Of a stretch of DNA of 64,000 nt, positions 33,268-42,656 are shown one piece after another (position 1 is the first letter of the stretch; each line of letters opens with the position of its first letter). This DNA is from Desulfoferula mesophila (GTDB lineage Bacteria > Desulfobacterota > Desulfarculia > Desulfarculales > Desulfarculaceae): the NCBI RefSeq assembly GCF_037076455.1, contig NZ_AP028679.1:1503501-1567500 (forward strand), given 5' to 3'. The notes beneath the pieces were generated by a model. That model searched no databases and had not been told where the DNA came from. It was given only the letters and a program-made list of their open reading frames with translations. The position numbers and the translations under genes were made by a program.

Positions 33268-35948
33268 CAGGCGCCGTCAGCGGTTTTGGGGAATTCTTTC
33301 ATCACCAAGCGCTCCTCCTGGTCCCTGGTAAGCACCTCCCCGTCCAGGCGGGCGGCGGTCAGCCGGTCCAGGATGCGTTTGAACAAGGGCCCTGGAGTAT
33401 AGCCCAGGGCCTTCAGATCGTCACCGTCCATCTCCGGCCGCACCCGGGCCAGGGACAGCATGTACTGGCTCACCGCCTTCTTGGCCCACTGACGGTTGGC
33501 CTTGGCCATGATGTAGAGCTGGAACTCGGGACGCTGGGCGTGCAGCAGGAAGTATATCTCCGAGGCGGCCGGTTTCTTGCGCTGCAACAGGTTCATGGCC
33601 TTGAGGGCCCGTTCCCGCTCGTTCTCCATCTCGTCGCGCTGCTTGCGCGACATGCCCAGTCGGCGGCCCAGGGCCTGGCGCCCCTCGGGCTCCAGGGGGT
33701 CGCTGAGGCCCAGGTAGTATACCAGCCATTGCTCCACCGTCTGGTCCAGAAAGGAGAGCCGGTGCCAGGCCAGGGCCTCTTCCAGGTCTTCCAGCAGTTC
33801 CTCTTCCCGGGTCTCCAGCTTGAGGTCGGGGTTGAAGACGTAGAGCAGCTTGAGGTCCCGGAGACGCTGCAAGCAGGCCACGGCCCGCTCCTCCTCCAGC
33901 ATCTGGCGGAACTCGCCGAACAGCCGCCGGGGCGACAGGCGCTTGAAGGCGTCGATCTTGACCGCGTTCTTGACCAGGCCCTCGGTGAGCTTGCCGATGC
34001 GGAAGCCGAAGCGCTGTTCGAAGCGTACCGCCCGAAAGACCCGGGTGGGGTCCTCCACAAAGGAGAGGTTGTGCATAACCCGCACGGCCTTTTCCTTGAT
34101 GTCTCTGAGGCCGTCGAAAAAGTCCAGCAGCTGGCCGAAGCCGGGCGGGTTGAGCTGCACCGCCAGGGTGTTGATGGTGAAGTCGCGGCGGTACAGGTCC
34201 AGCTTGAGGCTGGAAAGCTCCACCACCGGCAGGGCGGCCGGGGAGTCGTAGTATTCCAGGCGGGCGGTGGCCACGTCCAGGCTGAGCCCGCTTTTGGCGA
34301 AGGTGAGGTTGGCGGTGTTGAACTTCTTGTGGCTGCGCACCTTGACCTCGGGGTGCAGCTCTCCGTAGCGCCGGGCAAAGGCGATGCCGTCGCCCTCCAC
34401 CACCACGTCCAGGTCCAGGTTTTCCCGCCGGAGGAACAGGTCGCGCACCGAGCCGCCCACCAGGTAGGCCTTGAAGCCCAGCTCGCCGGCCACCTGGCCC
34501 ATCTCCTTGAGGGTGCTCATCACCCGCCGGGGCAGGCGCTCGCCCATCAGGCTCTTGATGTTCTTGTTGCGCACCGTGCGGGGGCCTTCTTCGCGGTCCA
34601 CCAGGCGCTCGGTGATCAGGGGGTTCTCTATGAGAGTATTAAGCAGGTCGGTACGGGTGATGACCCCCAGCAGCTTGCCGTCCTGCATCACCGGCACCAG
34701 GCGCTGGCGGCGCTCCACCACCGCCTGCTCCACCTCCAGCAGGGTGGCCTGGGGCGAGAGCGCCTCCACGTGGGGGGTCATGTACTCCACCACGCTGAGC
34801 TCGCCCAGGCCGTGGTACACGGCCTTTTCCACGGTCTGGCGGGTGATGATGCCCTTGACCTCGCCCTCCCGGCTGACCGGCAACACATTGACGTTGTAGC
34901 GGGTGAGAACCTGCTCCGCCTCCTTGAGCGTGGTCTCGGCGGGCACGGTTATGGGCGGGGCGGTCATCAGGTCGCCGGCCAGGATGGTGGGGTTGATGGC
35001 CGAGCGCAGCACGTTGGTCAGACGCTCGGCGGCCTCCACCAAGGTCATGTCCTTCAAGGTGGCGCTGGCCGCGGTGGGGTGGCCCCCGCCGCCCATGGCC
35101 TGGGCGATGGCCCCCACGTCCACCTCGGGCAGGCGGGAGCGGGCCACCAGATAGATGCGCCCCTCCATGCGCGCCAGGGCGAACAGGGCGTCCAGGTTTT
35201 CCATGTCCATGAACTTATGCACCAGGACCGCGAACTCGGGCACGTAGAAATCGCGGCTCACCTGGCTGACCACCAGCGAGGCCCCGCCCACGTTGAGGGT
35301 CTCGGCCGAGCTGATGAGGTCATTGAGCAGGCCCACCTCCTCGGCCGTCAGCTCCCGGGTGATGAGGTTGCTGACCACGCTGAGGTTGGCCCCCTGGCTC
35401 AGCAGCCAGGCGGCGGCCTCGTAGTCGGCCGGGGTGGTGGAACTGAAGGTGAAGCTGCCGGTGTCTTCGTAGATGCCCAGGGCCAACAGGGTGGCCTCGC
35501 CCTCGCTCAGGGCCACTCCCTGGCCGCGCAGCAGTTGGCTGAGCACCGTTACCGTGGAGCCCACCGGCTCCACGATCTGGTAGGAGGCCTTGACGTCGTT
35601 GCCGCTGTCCGGGTGGTGGTCAAAGGCGTGGATCTCCACCTCGGGGTCGTCGGCCAGGGGGCCCAGAGGACCGATGCGTTCCTTTTGGCGGGTGTCCACC
35701 ACGATCAAACGGCGCACCCGGTCAAAGGGCACCTGCTTGACCTTGACGAAGTTGTAGAGGAAGCAAACCGAGTCCACGAAGAAGTTGCGCAGGTTGCGTT
35801 CCTGGGAGCCGGGCAGCACCAGCATGGCCTCGGGGTAGAGCTTGGCCGCGGCCAGCATGGAGGCCAGGGCGTCGTAGTCGGCGTTGATGTGGGTGGTGAT
35901 CACCTCCACGTCGCGTTGGGAGCGCTTCTTGCCGGACTTTTGTGCCAT
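33267..35948 (-). CDS. DHH phosphoesterase-CBS-tRNA nucleotidyltransferase fusion
   Basis: An 893-residue three-part protein. Residues about 1-310 form a DHH/DHHA1 phosphoesterase (THINADYDALAS, the DHH triad in FDHHPDSG, and GGGGHPTAAS). About 315-435 are two CBS domains, likely nucleotide-sensing. About 460-893 form a class II tRNA nucleotidyltransferase/poly(A) polymerase head (LVGGSVRD, then the LDLDVVVEG catalytic aspartates, and RDFTINTLA). It probably adds CCA or only the terminal A to tRNAs, with the DHH part processing small RNA or cyclic dinucleotides. Similar fusions occur in Aquifex and related delta-group bacteria; whether it adds CC, A or CCA is not visible. Confidence 0.92.
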   Translation of the reverse strand: MAQKSGKKRSQRDVEVITTHINADYDALASMLAAAKLYPEAMLVLPGSQERNLRNFFVDSVCFLYNFVKVKQVPFDRVRRLIVVDTRQKERIGPLGPLADDPEVEIHAFDHHPDSGNDVKASYQIVEPVGSTVTVLSQLLRGQGVALSEGEATLLALGIYEDTGSFTFSSTTPADYEAAAWLLSQGANLSVVSNLITRELTAEEVGLLNDLISSAETLNVGGASLVVSQVSRDFYVPEFAVLVHKFMDMENLDALFALARMEGRIYLVARSRLPEVDVGAIAQAMGGGGHPTAASATLKDMTLVEAAERLTNVLRSAINPTILAGDLMTAPPITVPAETTLKEAEQVLTRYNVNVLPVSREGEVKGIITRQTVEKAVYHGLGELSVVEYMTPHVEALSPQATLLEVEQAVVERRQRLVPVMQDGKLLGVITRTDLLNTLIENPLITERLVDREEGPRTVRNKNIKSLMGERLPRRVMSTLKEMGQVAGELGFKAYLVGGSVRDLFLRRENLDLDVVVEGDGIAFARRYGELHPEVKVRSHKKFNTANLTFAKSGLSLDVATARLEYYDSPAALPVVELSSLKLDLYRRDFTINTLAVQLNPPGFGQLLDFFDGLRDIKEKAVRVMHNLSFVEDPTRVFRAVRFEQRFGFRIGKLTEGLVKNAVKIDAFKRLSPRRLFGEFRQMLEEERAVACLQRLRDLKLLYVFNPDLKLETREEELLEDLEEALAWHRLSFLDQTVEQWLVYYLGLSDPLEPEGRQALGRRLGMSRKQRDEMENERERALKAMNLLQRKKPAASEIYFLLHAQRPEFQLYIMAKANRQWAKKAVSQYMLSLARVRPEMDGDDLKALGYTPGPLFKRILDRLTAARLDGEVLTRDQEERLVMKEFPKTADGA

Positions 35949-35955
35949 GTCCCCT

Positions 35956-36873
35956 CTAGCCCCGCGGATGAAAGCGGTGGTGGATCTCCACCAGCCGCTG
36001 GCGGGTTACGTGGGTGTAAACCTGGGTGGTGCCGATGTCGCTGTGCCCCAGCATGAGCTGCACGCTCCTGAGGTCGGCGCCGCCTTCCAGAAGATGGGTG
36101 GCAAAGGTGTGGCGCAGGGTGTGGGGGGTCACCGGCCCGCTGATGTTCGCCTTCAGCAGATACTTGCGGATGATCTTCCACAGGCCCATGCGGCTCAGCC
36201 CATCGCCCCGGTTGTTAAGGAACACCTCCTCGCGCCGCTTGCCCTTGAGCAGGCGGCCGCGCGGGCCCTCCAGGTAGTCTTTGAGCACCTTGAGCGCCGT
36301 CTCGTGCACCGGCACCAGGCGCTCCTTGTCGCCCTTGCCGCGCACCAGCAAGCAGCCCACCTGGAACTGCACGCTGCCCACCCCCAGGGTGATGACCTCG
36401 CTTACCCTGAGGCCCGCGGCGTACATCAGCTCCAGGATGGCCCGGTCCCGGCGGCCCAGATCGCTCAGGGGGGCCGGGGCGGCCAGCAAACGGGACATCT
36501 CCTCGCGGCTGAGGAAATAGGGCAGGCCGCCAGGCAGGCGGGGCCCCACCAGCCCGGTGAGGGGGTCGTGGCTCATTTCGCCGTGCTTGATGAGCCAGGC
36601 CACCAGGCCGCGCAGGGCGCTGAGCCGCCGGGCCCGGGTGCGCGGGGCCAGACCCTGCTTGGCCGCCCGGGACAGATAGCCGATGACGTGCACCGAGTCC
36701 ACCTGGTCCCAGGCGGTGAGGCCCTCTTCCAGGAGATAGCCGGTGAGGTCGGCCAGGTCCTCGGCGTAGGAGCTCACCGAATTGGCGGCCAGGCCCCGCT
36801 CGGCGGCCAGGTGGGTCAGATAGCGGTCCACCGCGCCGTGCAGGGCCGGAGCCTGGGGATCAGGGGAGGTCAT
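35956..36873 (-). CDS. xerD: Tyrosine recombinase XerD-like
   Basis: A 305-residue site-specific recombinase that resolves chromosome dimers at dif. An N-terminal core-binding domain precedes the catalytic domain, with Arg in GLRVSEV, the HTLRHTFATHL box, GHSDIGTTQVY and the tyrosine nucleophile. Length and sequence match XerD/XerC of the chromosome type, and it lies in a housekeeping operon, so it is not evidence for a mobile element. The start overlaps the upstream peptidase gene by 14 bases. Confidence 0.92.
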   Translation of the reverse strand: MTSPDPQAPALHGAVDRYLTHLAAERGLAANSVSSYAEDLADLTGYLLEEGLTAWDQVDSVHVIGYLSRAAKQGLAPRTRARRLSALRGLVAWLIKHGEMSHDPLTGLVGPRLPGGLPYFLSREEMSRLLAAPAPLSDLGRRDRAILELMYAAGLRVSEVITLGVGSVQFQVGCLLVRGKGDKERLVPVHETALKVLKDYLEGPRGRLLKGKRREEVFLNNRGDGLSRMGLWKIIRKYLLKANISGPVTPHTLRHTFATHLLEGGADLRSVQLMLGHSDIGTTQVYTHVTRQRLVEIHHRFHPRG

Positions 36874-37960
36874 AAAAGCGGTCCAGCTTTCCCAGGCGCA
36901 TACAGCCCTCCTCGGTGAGCAGCACCATGTCTTCCAGGCGCACCCCGCCCCAGCCGGGCAGGTAGATGCCCGGCTCGATGGTGAAGACCATGCCCGGCTC
37001 TAGCACCTCCTCGGAGCGCGGGCCCACGTGGGGCTCTTCGTGGGTTTGCAGGCCGACACCGTGGCCCAGCGAATGGCCGAAGCGCGCGCCGAATCCGGCC
37101 TGGTCGATCACCTGCCGGGCGATGCCGTCGGCTTCCCCGCCGGTCATGTGGGGCATGATCTCCTGGTAGGCCCGGTTTTTGGCGGCCAGGGTGGTGCCGT
37201 AAACCTTGGCGAAGCGCTCGTCCGCCGCCTCCAGGCCCCCGGCCACCACGGTGCGCGATATGTCCGAGCAGTAACCGTTCAGCTTGGCCCCCACGTCGAA
37301 GACGATGACGTCGCCCCGCTCGATGACCCGCTCCCCGCTTTCGGCGTGGGGCTCGGCCCCGTTGGGCCCGCTGGCCACCGTCGGGGGAAAGGACACCCCC
37401 TCGGCCCCGGCGTCTTCCACCGCCCGGGCGATGGACAGGGCCACCTCGCGTTCGCGCCGGCCGATCAGCTCCCCGGCCAGGGTCTGGTCCAGCACCTTTT
37501 CCATCAGGGCCAGGCTGGCGGCCAGGGCCCTGATCTCGGCCGAGTTTTTCTTGACCCGCAGCTTGGAGACCAGGCCCAGGGTGGGCTTCAGCTCCACGCC
37601 GGGCAGGCTTTTTTCAAGGCGCAAGCGCCAGTTGTCCAGCATGGCCTCGGATTCGTAGGCCAGATTCTTGAGGCCCAGCTCCGGGGCGATGACCCTGAGC
37701 AGAGGGGCCAGGCCCTGGGTGTAGACGATGGTCTCCAGATAGGGGGCCTGGGCCCGGGCCGTAAGTTCGTAACGAAAGTCAGTGAGCAATAAGGCCGCGG
37801 TTTGACAGATCAAAAGCGCGCCGGAGCTTTCTCCCCACTGGCCGTCGTCCGGGGTGAATCCGCTGAGGTAGCGCCGGTTGGCGGGCAGGGTCACCAACAG
37901 GGCGTCCAGGCCCTGTTTCTTGAGCAGTCGGCGCAGCGCGGCGAGCCGGGATTTTATCAT
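36860..37960 (-). CDS. Xaa-Pro peptidase (M24 family)
   Basis: Metallopeptidase of 366 residues (PepP/PepQ-like) that removes an N-terminal residue before proline. The pita-bread domain has all five metal ligands: two Asp in DVGAKLNGYCSDISRTV, His in GHSLGHGVG, Glu in TIEPGIY and Glu in VRLEDMVL. ATG at 37960 is chosen for its AGGAG ribosome site; an upstream extension to 38122 lacks family similarity. It is the first gene of the minus-strand operon ending at tRNA-Val. Confidence 0.93.
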   Translation of the reverse strand: MIKSRLAALRRLLKKQGLDALLVTLPANRRYLSGFTPDDGQWGESSGALLICQTAALLLTDFRYELTARAQAPYLETIVYTQGLAPLLRVIAPELGLKNLAYESEAMLDNWRLRLEKSLPGVELKPTLGLVSKLRVKKNSAEIRALAASLALMEKVLDQTLAGELIGRREREVALSIARAVEDAGAEGVSFPPTVASGPNGAEPHAESGERVIERGDVIVFDVGAKLNGYCSDISRTVVAGGLEAADERFAKVYGTTLAAKNRAYQEIMPHMTGGEADGIARQVIDQAGFGARFGHSLGHGVGLQTHEEPHVGPRSEEVLEPGMVFTIEPGIYLPGWGGVRLEDMVLLTEEGCMRLGKLDRFYDLP

Positions 37961-38008
37961 GGTGCTCTCCTGGTGGCGGCTGGCGAATTTCTCCAGCCTG
38001 CATAAGAT

Positions 38009-38037
38009 TTTATAGCATCGGGCCCCCTGGGAGGCAA
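38009..38037 (-). promoter_or_regulatory. Sigma-70-type promoter of the peptidase-xerD-scpAB operon
   Basis: On the minus strand, TTGCCT (38032-38037) and TATAAA (38009-38014) are separated by 17 bases. Transcription would start about 45 bases before the ATG at 37960. Confidence 0.6.
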
Positions 38038-38109
38038 GGCCGGGGCCGCCAGGTTGCGCCGGGACCGAGGCCTGGGGTATGTAGTAAGTACTCTTAGGGG
38101 GAGACAGCT

Positions 38110-39510
38110 TTGCAAGCAGCACAACGCGTAAGTTGGGCCATGGCCGGGGAACTGGCCGGGCTCCTGAGCGGGGAGGCGGGTTCGGCCCTCCCCCAGGTGC
38201 GGGAAAGGGCCCATACCACCCAGGCGCCGCGAGGTCTGGACCCCGCCGGCCGCCGGGCGGTGGAGGAACTGGCCCGCCACCTGGTGGAAACGGCGCTGGC
38301 CCTGAGCGGCCGGAGCGTGGAGGCGGTCCAGGTGGGCGAAACCCTGCGCCGCGAGGTGCACAAGCGCCTCATGGCCCGGCCCGAGCTGGAGCGCGCGGTG
38401 GCGGCCCGTTTGGAGGCGGCCCTGCCCCGCCTGCTCAATCTGGAGCATCTGGTGGAGCTGGCCGGGCGGGGGATCAGCGCCTCCCCGGCGGCGACCGCTC
38501 TGGACCGGGAAGAGCTGGTGGCCGGGCCCTCGCCCGCCTTTCGCCGGGTGCTCAAGGAGCTGAGCCTGGTGGCGGAGAGCGACTTTCCGGTGCTCTTGGT
38601 GGGCGAGAGCGGCACGGGCAAGGAGCTTCTGGCCCGCCGCCTACACCGGCTCTCCCCCCGGTGCGATGGCCCCATGGTTACGGTGAACTGCGCGGCCATG
38701 CCCCCCAACCTGCTGGAGAGCGAGCTTTTCGGCCACGAAAAGGGGGCCTTCACCGGGGCCGAGGCGGCCCGGCCGGGGTATTTCCGCCAGGCCAAGGGCG
38801 GCACCCTGTTCCTGGACGAGATCGGCGAGGCTCCGCCGGAGTTGCAAGTGCGCCTGCTCCGGGTCTTGGAGAGCCGCCGGGTCTCCCCGGTGGGCGGCGG
38901 CGGCGAGGTGCCGGTGGATTTTCGCTTGGTAACGGCCACCCACCGCGATTTGGCCCAGGCCGCGGCCCAGGGCGAGTTCAACCAGGCCCTACTATATCGT
39001 TTGCAGGTGGTGCCCTTGTACTTGCCGCCGCTCAGGGAGCGGCCCGAGGACTTGGACCTGCTCTTGGACCACTTTTTGGCCCAGGCCGGCATGCTGGCCA
39101 AGAAGACCCGCCGCCTGGCCCCCAATACCCGCGAGCGGCTCAAGCTCTACTCCTGGCCGGGCAACGTGCGCGAGCTGCGCCATATGTTGCAGCGTCTGGT
39201 GGTGCTCTCGCCGGAGTTCGAGATAGGCCCGGAGCTGCTGCCCCCGGAAATAACCGGCGGGGGAGACGAAAGCGCCTGGCACCGGGCCCTGGCCGAGGTG
39301 GAAGGGGTGCCCGCCGTCCGGCTGGATGATCTGGCCGGATTTCTGGCCGCCCACCAGGGCCGAGAGGTGGCCAACCAGGATTTGCGCTCCGAGTTGGAGT
39401 GTTCCGACTCGACGGCCAAGAACCTGCTGGCCGCCCTGACCCGCCACGGCCTGGTGACCGCCAGCGGCAGTCGGGGAGGTAGGCGCTACCGGGTGGGGAG
39501 CCCCGGCTAA
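38110..39510 (+). CDS. Sigma-54-dependent activator with winged-helix C terminus
   Basis: A 466-residue enhancer-binding protein. The N-terminal 135 residues are helical and lack PAS, GAF or receiver domains. The AAA+ domain has Walker A GESGTGKE (165-172), GAFTGA and DEIGE. Instead of a Fis-type helix-turn-helix, the C terminus (about 405-466) looks like a winged helix ([21 protein letters not shown], then [17 protein letters not shown]). The start is TTG at 38110 with GGGGGAG six bases upstream. The targets are unknown and no sigma-54 promoter is obvious next to it. Confidence 0.9.
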   Translation: MQAAQRVSWAMAGELAGLLSGEAGSALPQVRERAHTTQAPRGLDPAGRRAVEELARHLVETALALSGRSVEAVQVGETLRREVHKRLMARPELERAVAARLEAALPRLLNLEHLVELAGRGISASPAATALDREELVAGPSPAFRRVLKELSLVAESDFPVLLVGESGTGKELLARRLHRLSPRCDGPMVTVNCAAMPPNLLESELFGHEKGAFTGAEAARPGYFRQAKGGTLFLDEIGEAPPELQVRLLRVLESRRVSPVGGGGEVPVDFRLVTATHRDLAQAAAQGEFNQALLYRLQVVPLYLPPLRERPEDLDLLLDHFLAQAGMLAKKTRRLAPNTRERLKLYSWPGNVRELRHMLQRLVVLSPEFEIGPELLPPEITGGGDESAWHRALAEVEGVPAVRLDDLAGFLAAHQGREVANQDLRSELECSDSTAKNLLAALTRHGLVTASGSRGGRRYRVGSPG

Positions 39511-39590
39511 ACCCGCGCTGGAGCCAGGAGCTGCTAGCATATATATTAGGGTATCAATACCGGCCCCGAGGGGCTGACTAGGAGATGGTC

Positions 39591-40403
39591 ATGGCGCTAA
39601 AGGGACGCATAGGCTTCGCCGGTTGCGGCAACATGGGCGGAGCCCTGCTCAAGGGCATGCTGAGCGCCGGGGTGGCCCAGGCCCCCCAGGTGGTGGTGGC
39701 CGAAGTGGACGCCGAGCGGGCCAAGCAGCTCAGCACCGACCTGGACGTGGCCACGGTGGCCGCGCCCGCCGAACTGAGCGACCTGGACCTGCTCATCCTG
39801 GCGGTGAAGCCCGGCCTGGTGGCCCGGGCGGCCCAGGAGGCGGCCCAGGCCATGCGGCCCGGCAGCCTGGTGATCACCCTGGCGGCAGGGCTCAAGCTGG
39901 CCACGGTGGCCTTGGCCCTGCCCGCGGGCCAGGCCCTGGTCAGGGCCATGCCCAACACCCCGGCCCTGGTGGGCAAGGGGGTGACCGCAGTCTGCGCCGA
40001 TCCGGTGCAAGACTCAGCGTACCTGGACATCGCCCGCGAGGTGTTCGGCGCGGTGGGCCCGGTGGTCACGGTGGAGGAAAAGCTCATGGACGCGGTCACC
40101 GCCCTGTCGGGGTCGGGTCCCGCTTACGTCTACGTGATGATCGAGGCCCTGGCCGACGCCGGGGTGTGCCAAGGCCTGGATAGGGCCACCGCCCTGACCC
40201 TGGCCACCCACACCGTGGCCGGAGCGGCCCACATGGTCATCAAGACCGGGGAGCACCCCGGAGTGCTCAAGGACTGGGTGACCTCGCCGGGAGGCACCAC
40301 CGCCGCCGGGATGGCCGAGCTGGAGCGCGGCGGGGTGCGCGGGGTGATCTACCAGGTCATCGAGGCGGCCACCCGCCGGGGCAAGGAACTGGACAAGAAA
40401 TAA
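39591..40403 (+). CDS. proC: Pyrroline-5-carboxylate reductase
   Basis: Last enzyme of proline synthesis, reducing pyrroline-5-carboxylate with NAD(P)H. It has 270 residues: an N-terminal Rossmann motif GFAGCGNMGGAL, MPNTPALVGKG, and the substrate-binding ALSGSGPAYVY and SPGGTTAAGMAELE motifs. ATG at 39591 is preferred over 39585 because the AGGAG ribosome site ends directly against the latter. It heads a plus-strand run with the AICAR formyltransferase and MscS genes. Confidence 0.96.
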   Translation: MALKGRIGFAGCGNMGGALLKGMLSAGVAQAPQVVVAEVDAERAKQLSTDLDVATVAAPAELSDLDLLILAVKPGLVARAAQEAAQAMRPGSLVITLAAGLKLATVALALPAGQALVRAMPNTPALVGKGVTAVCADPVQDSAYLDIAREVFGAVGPVVTVEEKLMDAVTALSGSGPAYVYVMIEALADAGVCQGLDRATALTLATHTVAGAAHMVIKTGEHPGVLKDWVTSPGGTTAAGMAELERGGVRGVIYQVIEAATRRGKELDKK

Positions 40404-40439
40404 CCCGGGCGCGGGCGCGTCCAGGCAAGGAGACAAGAG

Positions 40440-41726
40440 TTGGCGGATATCAAGGCGCAATATCGCACGGTCATGGCCGATCACTTCCCCTCGGAGGTGA
40501 AAATCAACGTGGGCGGCCAGGAGCTGGTCTACAAGAAACGCACCTGGAAGCTCATGGACGGCGGCGAGATGATCGAAAAGGGCTTGCGCTACGGGGAGAA
40601 CCCCGGCCAGGAGGCGGCCCTGTACGAGCTGGTGGGCGGCGGGCTCACGGTGGGCGACCTCCAGCTGGTGGCGCCGGGCATGGGCCTGGTCAGCGCCATC
40701 GACGAGGCCCAGATGCTCCAGGCGGGCAAGCACCCCGGCAAGACCAACCTCACCGACGTGGACGGCGCCCTGCACATCCTGCGCTACCTCACCGACCGCC
40801 CGGCCTGCGCCATCATGAAGCACAACAACCCCTCCGGGGCCGCCGTGGCCGACGACATCTCCACCGCCTATGAGAAGGCCTTCCTGGCCGACCTCATCGC
40901 CGCCTTCGGTGGGGCGGCGGTGCTCAACCGTCCGGTGGACAAGACCACCGCCGAGATGATGCACGAGCTGTACCTGGAGGTGGTGGCCGCGCCCGCCTAT
41001 GAGGAAGGGGCCCTGGAGATACTCAAAAAGGCCAAGAACCTGCGCATCCTGGCCATGCCCCGCATCGCCGAGCTGGCCCAGTGGCGCGACCAGCGCTTCT
41101 TGGACATAAAGTGCCTCATGGACGGGGGCATGGTTTTGCAGACCTCCTCGTTCAACCCCATCAAGACCCCGGCCGACCTGTTGCCCGCCCGCTGTGAGCA
41201 CAACGGCGAGATGGTGGAACCCCTGCGCCAGCCCACTCCGGCGGAGCTGGACGACGTGGTGTTCGGCTGGGCGGTGGAGCAGGGGGTGAGCAGCAACAGC
41301 GTGATCTACGTGAAAGACGGCTGCACCGTGGGCATCGGCACCGGGGAGCAGGACCGGGTGGGGGTGGCCCGCATCGCCGCCCAAAAGGCCTACGTAAAAT
41401 ACGCCAACAAGCTGTGCTGGCTGGCCCACGGCCTCAAGTACGACGAACTGGCCCTGGCCGTGGCCGAGGGCCGCGAGGACCCGGCCAAGATCAAGGCCAT
41501 CGACGAGGCGACCCAGGCCGACAAGGGCGGCCTGCCCGGCTCCATCATGATCTCCGACGCCTTCTTCCCCTTCCGCGACGGCGTGGACGTGGGCCTGGCC
41601 GAGGGGGTGAGCTGCATCGCCCATCCCGGCGGCAGCCTGCGCGACTGGGAGTCCATCGAAGCCTGCAACCAGGCCGACCCGCCGGTGGCCATGGTCTTCA
41701 CGGGGCAACGGGCCTTCAAGCACTAG
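40440..41726 (+). CDS. Stand-alone AICAR formyltransferase (PurH C-terminal domain only)
   Basis: Transfers a formyl group from 10-formyl-tetrahydrofolate to AICAR in purine synthesis. The 428-residue protein has the family motifs LRYGENPGQEA, MKHNNPSGAA (catalytic Lys-His), SSNSVIYVKDG and SDAFFPFRDGVD. It lacks the N-terminal IMP cyclohydrolase domain of normal bifunctional PurH (about 520 residues), so cyclisation must be done by another protein. The start is TTG with an AAGGAGAC ribosome site. I found no second purine gene in the window. Confidence 0.92.
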   Translation: MADIKAQYRTVMADHFPSEVKINVGGQELVYKKRTWKLMDGGEMIEKGLRYGENPGQEAALYELVGGGLTVGDLQLVAPGMGLVSAIDEAQMLQAGKHPGKTNLTDVDGALHILRYLTDRPACAIMKHNNPSGAAVADDISTAYEKAFLADLIAAFGGAAVLNRPVDKTTAEMMHELYLEVVAAPAYEEGALEILKKAKNLRILAMPRIAELAQWRDQRFLDIKCLMDGGMVLQTSSFNPIKTPADLLPARCEHNGEMVEPLRQPTPAELDDVVFGWAVEQGVSSNSVIYVKDGCTVGIGTGEQDRVGVARIAAQKAYVKYANKLCWLAHGLKYDELALAVAEGREDPAKIKAIDEATQADKGGLPGSIMISDAFFPFRDGVDVGLAEGVSCIAHPGGSLRDWESIEACNQADPPVAMVFTGQRAFKH

Positions 41727-41744
41727 GAGTCAGGGGAGGCGCCT

Positions 41745-42650
41745 TTGGACTGGAGCTGGCTGGAGATAAAGAACCTTCTCGATCCTTCCCATTGGCTGGG
41801 CATGATCGTCCTGGCGGTGGTGCTGTGGTTCGCCGCCTGGGTCGTCTCCCGGCTGTTGGGCAAGCTCCTTGGCCGCTCCAATTGGGTCATGGGCCACCTG
41901 GGCCGCCGGGTGGACCCCACCATCATCGCCTATACCCGCCGCCTCAAGACGGTGATCGTCTACCTGGGGGCCTTGCTGCTCTACGCCAGCCTGGTGCCCC
42001 AGCTCCGGGGCCTTTTGAGCACCCTGGTGGCCGGCGCGGGCATCACCGCCCTGGTGGTGGGCTTCGCGGCCAAGGGCACCCTGGCCAACCTGATGGCCGG
42101 TTTTTCCCTGGCCATTTACCGCCCCATCCGCATCGGCGACAAGGTGACGCTGCAAGATGAATACGGCACCATCGAGGACATCACCCTGCGCCACACCATC
42201 GTGCGCACCTGGGAAAACAAGCGCCTGATCATCCCCAACGAAAAAATCGACTCCATGAGCCTGGTGAACCACACCATCATCGACCCCAAGGTGCTGTTCC
42301 GCTTGGAGCTGGGGGTCAGCTACGACACCAGCATCGACTTGGCCCGCCGCCTCATCCTGGAGGAGGCCGACAAATGTCCCCACCGCATGCCCGACGACAA
42401 AGCCCCGGAAGAGCCCTGGGTGCGGGTCATCAGCCATGGCGACTTTTCCATCGGCCTCAGACTCTACATGTGGTGTCCCAACGTGGACGAGTTCTGGTCG
42501 GCCCGCTGGTGGATTCTGGAGATGGTCAAGAAACGCTTCGACGCCGAGGGCGTGGAAATTCCCTTCCCCTACCGCACCCTGGTCTACAAAAAAGACTTGC
42601 CCCCGCCCCGGCCGGGCGACGGGGGCGAGGGCGGCGAAAAGGCCGGTTAG
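41745..42650 (+). CDS. Small-conductance mechanosensitive channel (MscS family)
   Basis: A 301-residue inner-membrane channel that opens on hypo-osmotic shock. It has about three membrane segments, the last being the Gly/Ala-rich pore helix (LVAGAGITALVVGFAAKGTLANLMAG, about residues 89-114). The MscS beta domain (PIRIGDKV, EDITLRHTIVRT, IIPNEK) and a cytoplasmic alpha/beta domain follow. The start is TTG with a GGGGAGG ribosome site. It follows the formyltransferase gene by 18 bases. Confidence 0.92.
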   Translation: MDWSWLEIKNLLDPSHWLGMIVLAVVLWFAAWVVSRLLGKLLGRSNWVMGHLGRRVDPTIIAYTRRLKTVIVYLGALLLYASLVPQLRGLLSTLVAGAGITALVVGFAAKGTLANLMAGFSLAIYRPIRIGDKVTLQDEYGTIEDITLRHTIVRTWENKRLIIPNEKIDSMSLVNHTIIDPKVLFRLELGVSYDTSIDLARRLILEEADKCPHRMPDDKAPEEPWVRVISHGDFSIGLRLYMWCPNVDEFWSARWWILEMVKKRFDAEGVEIPFPYRTLVYKKDLPPPRPGDGGEGGEKAG

Positions 42651-42656
42651 CGGACC

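Noticed and set aside
35956-36873. Tyrosine recombinase near a tRNA gene, as in an integrated element
   Set aside because: The protein matches chromosomal XerD, the tRNA is 6 kb away within the same housekeeping operon, no attachment-site duplication is visible, and no phage genes occur.
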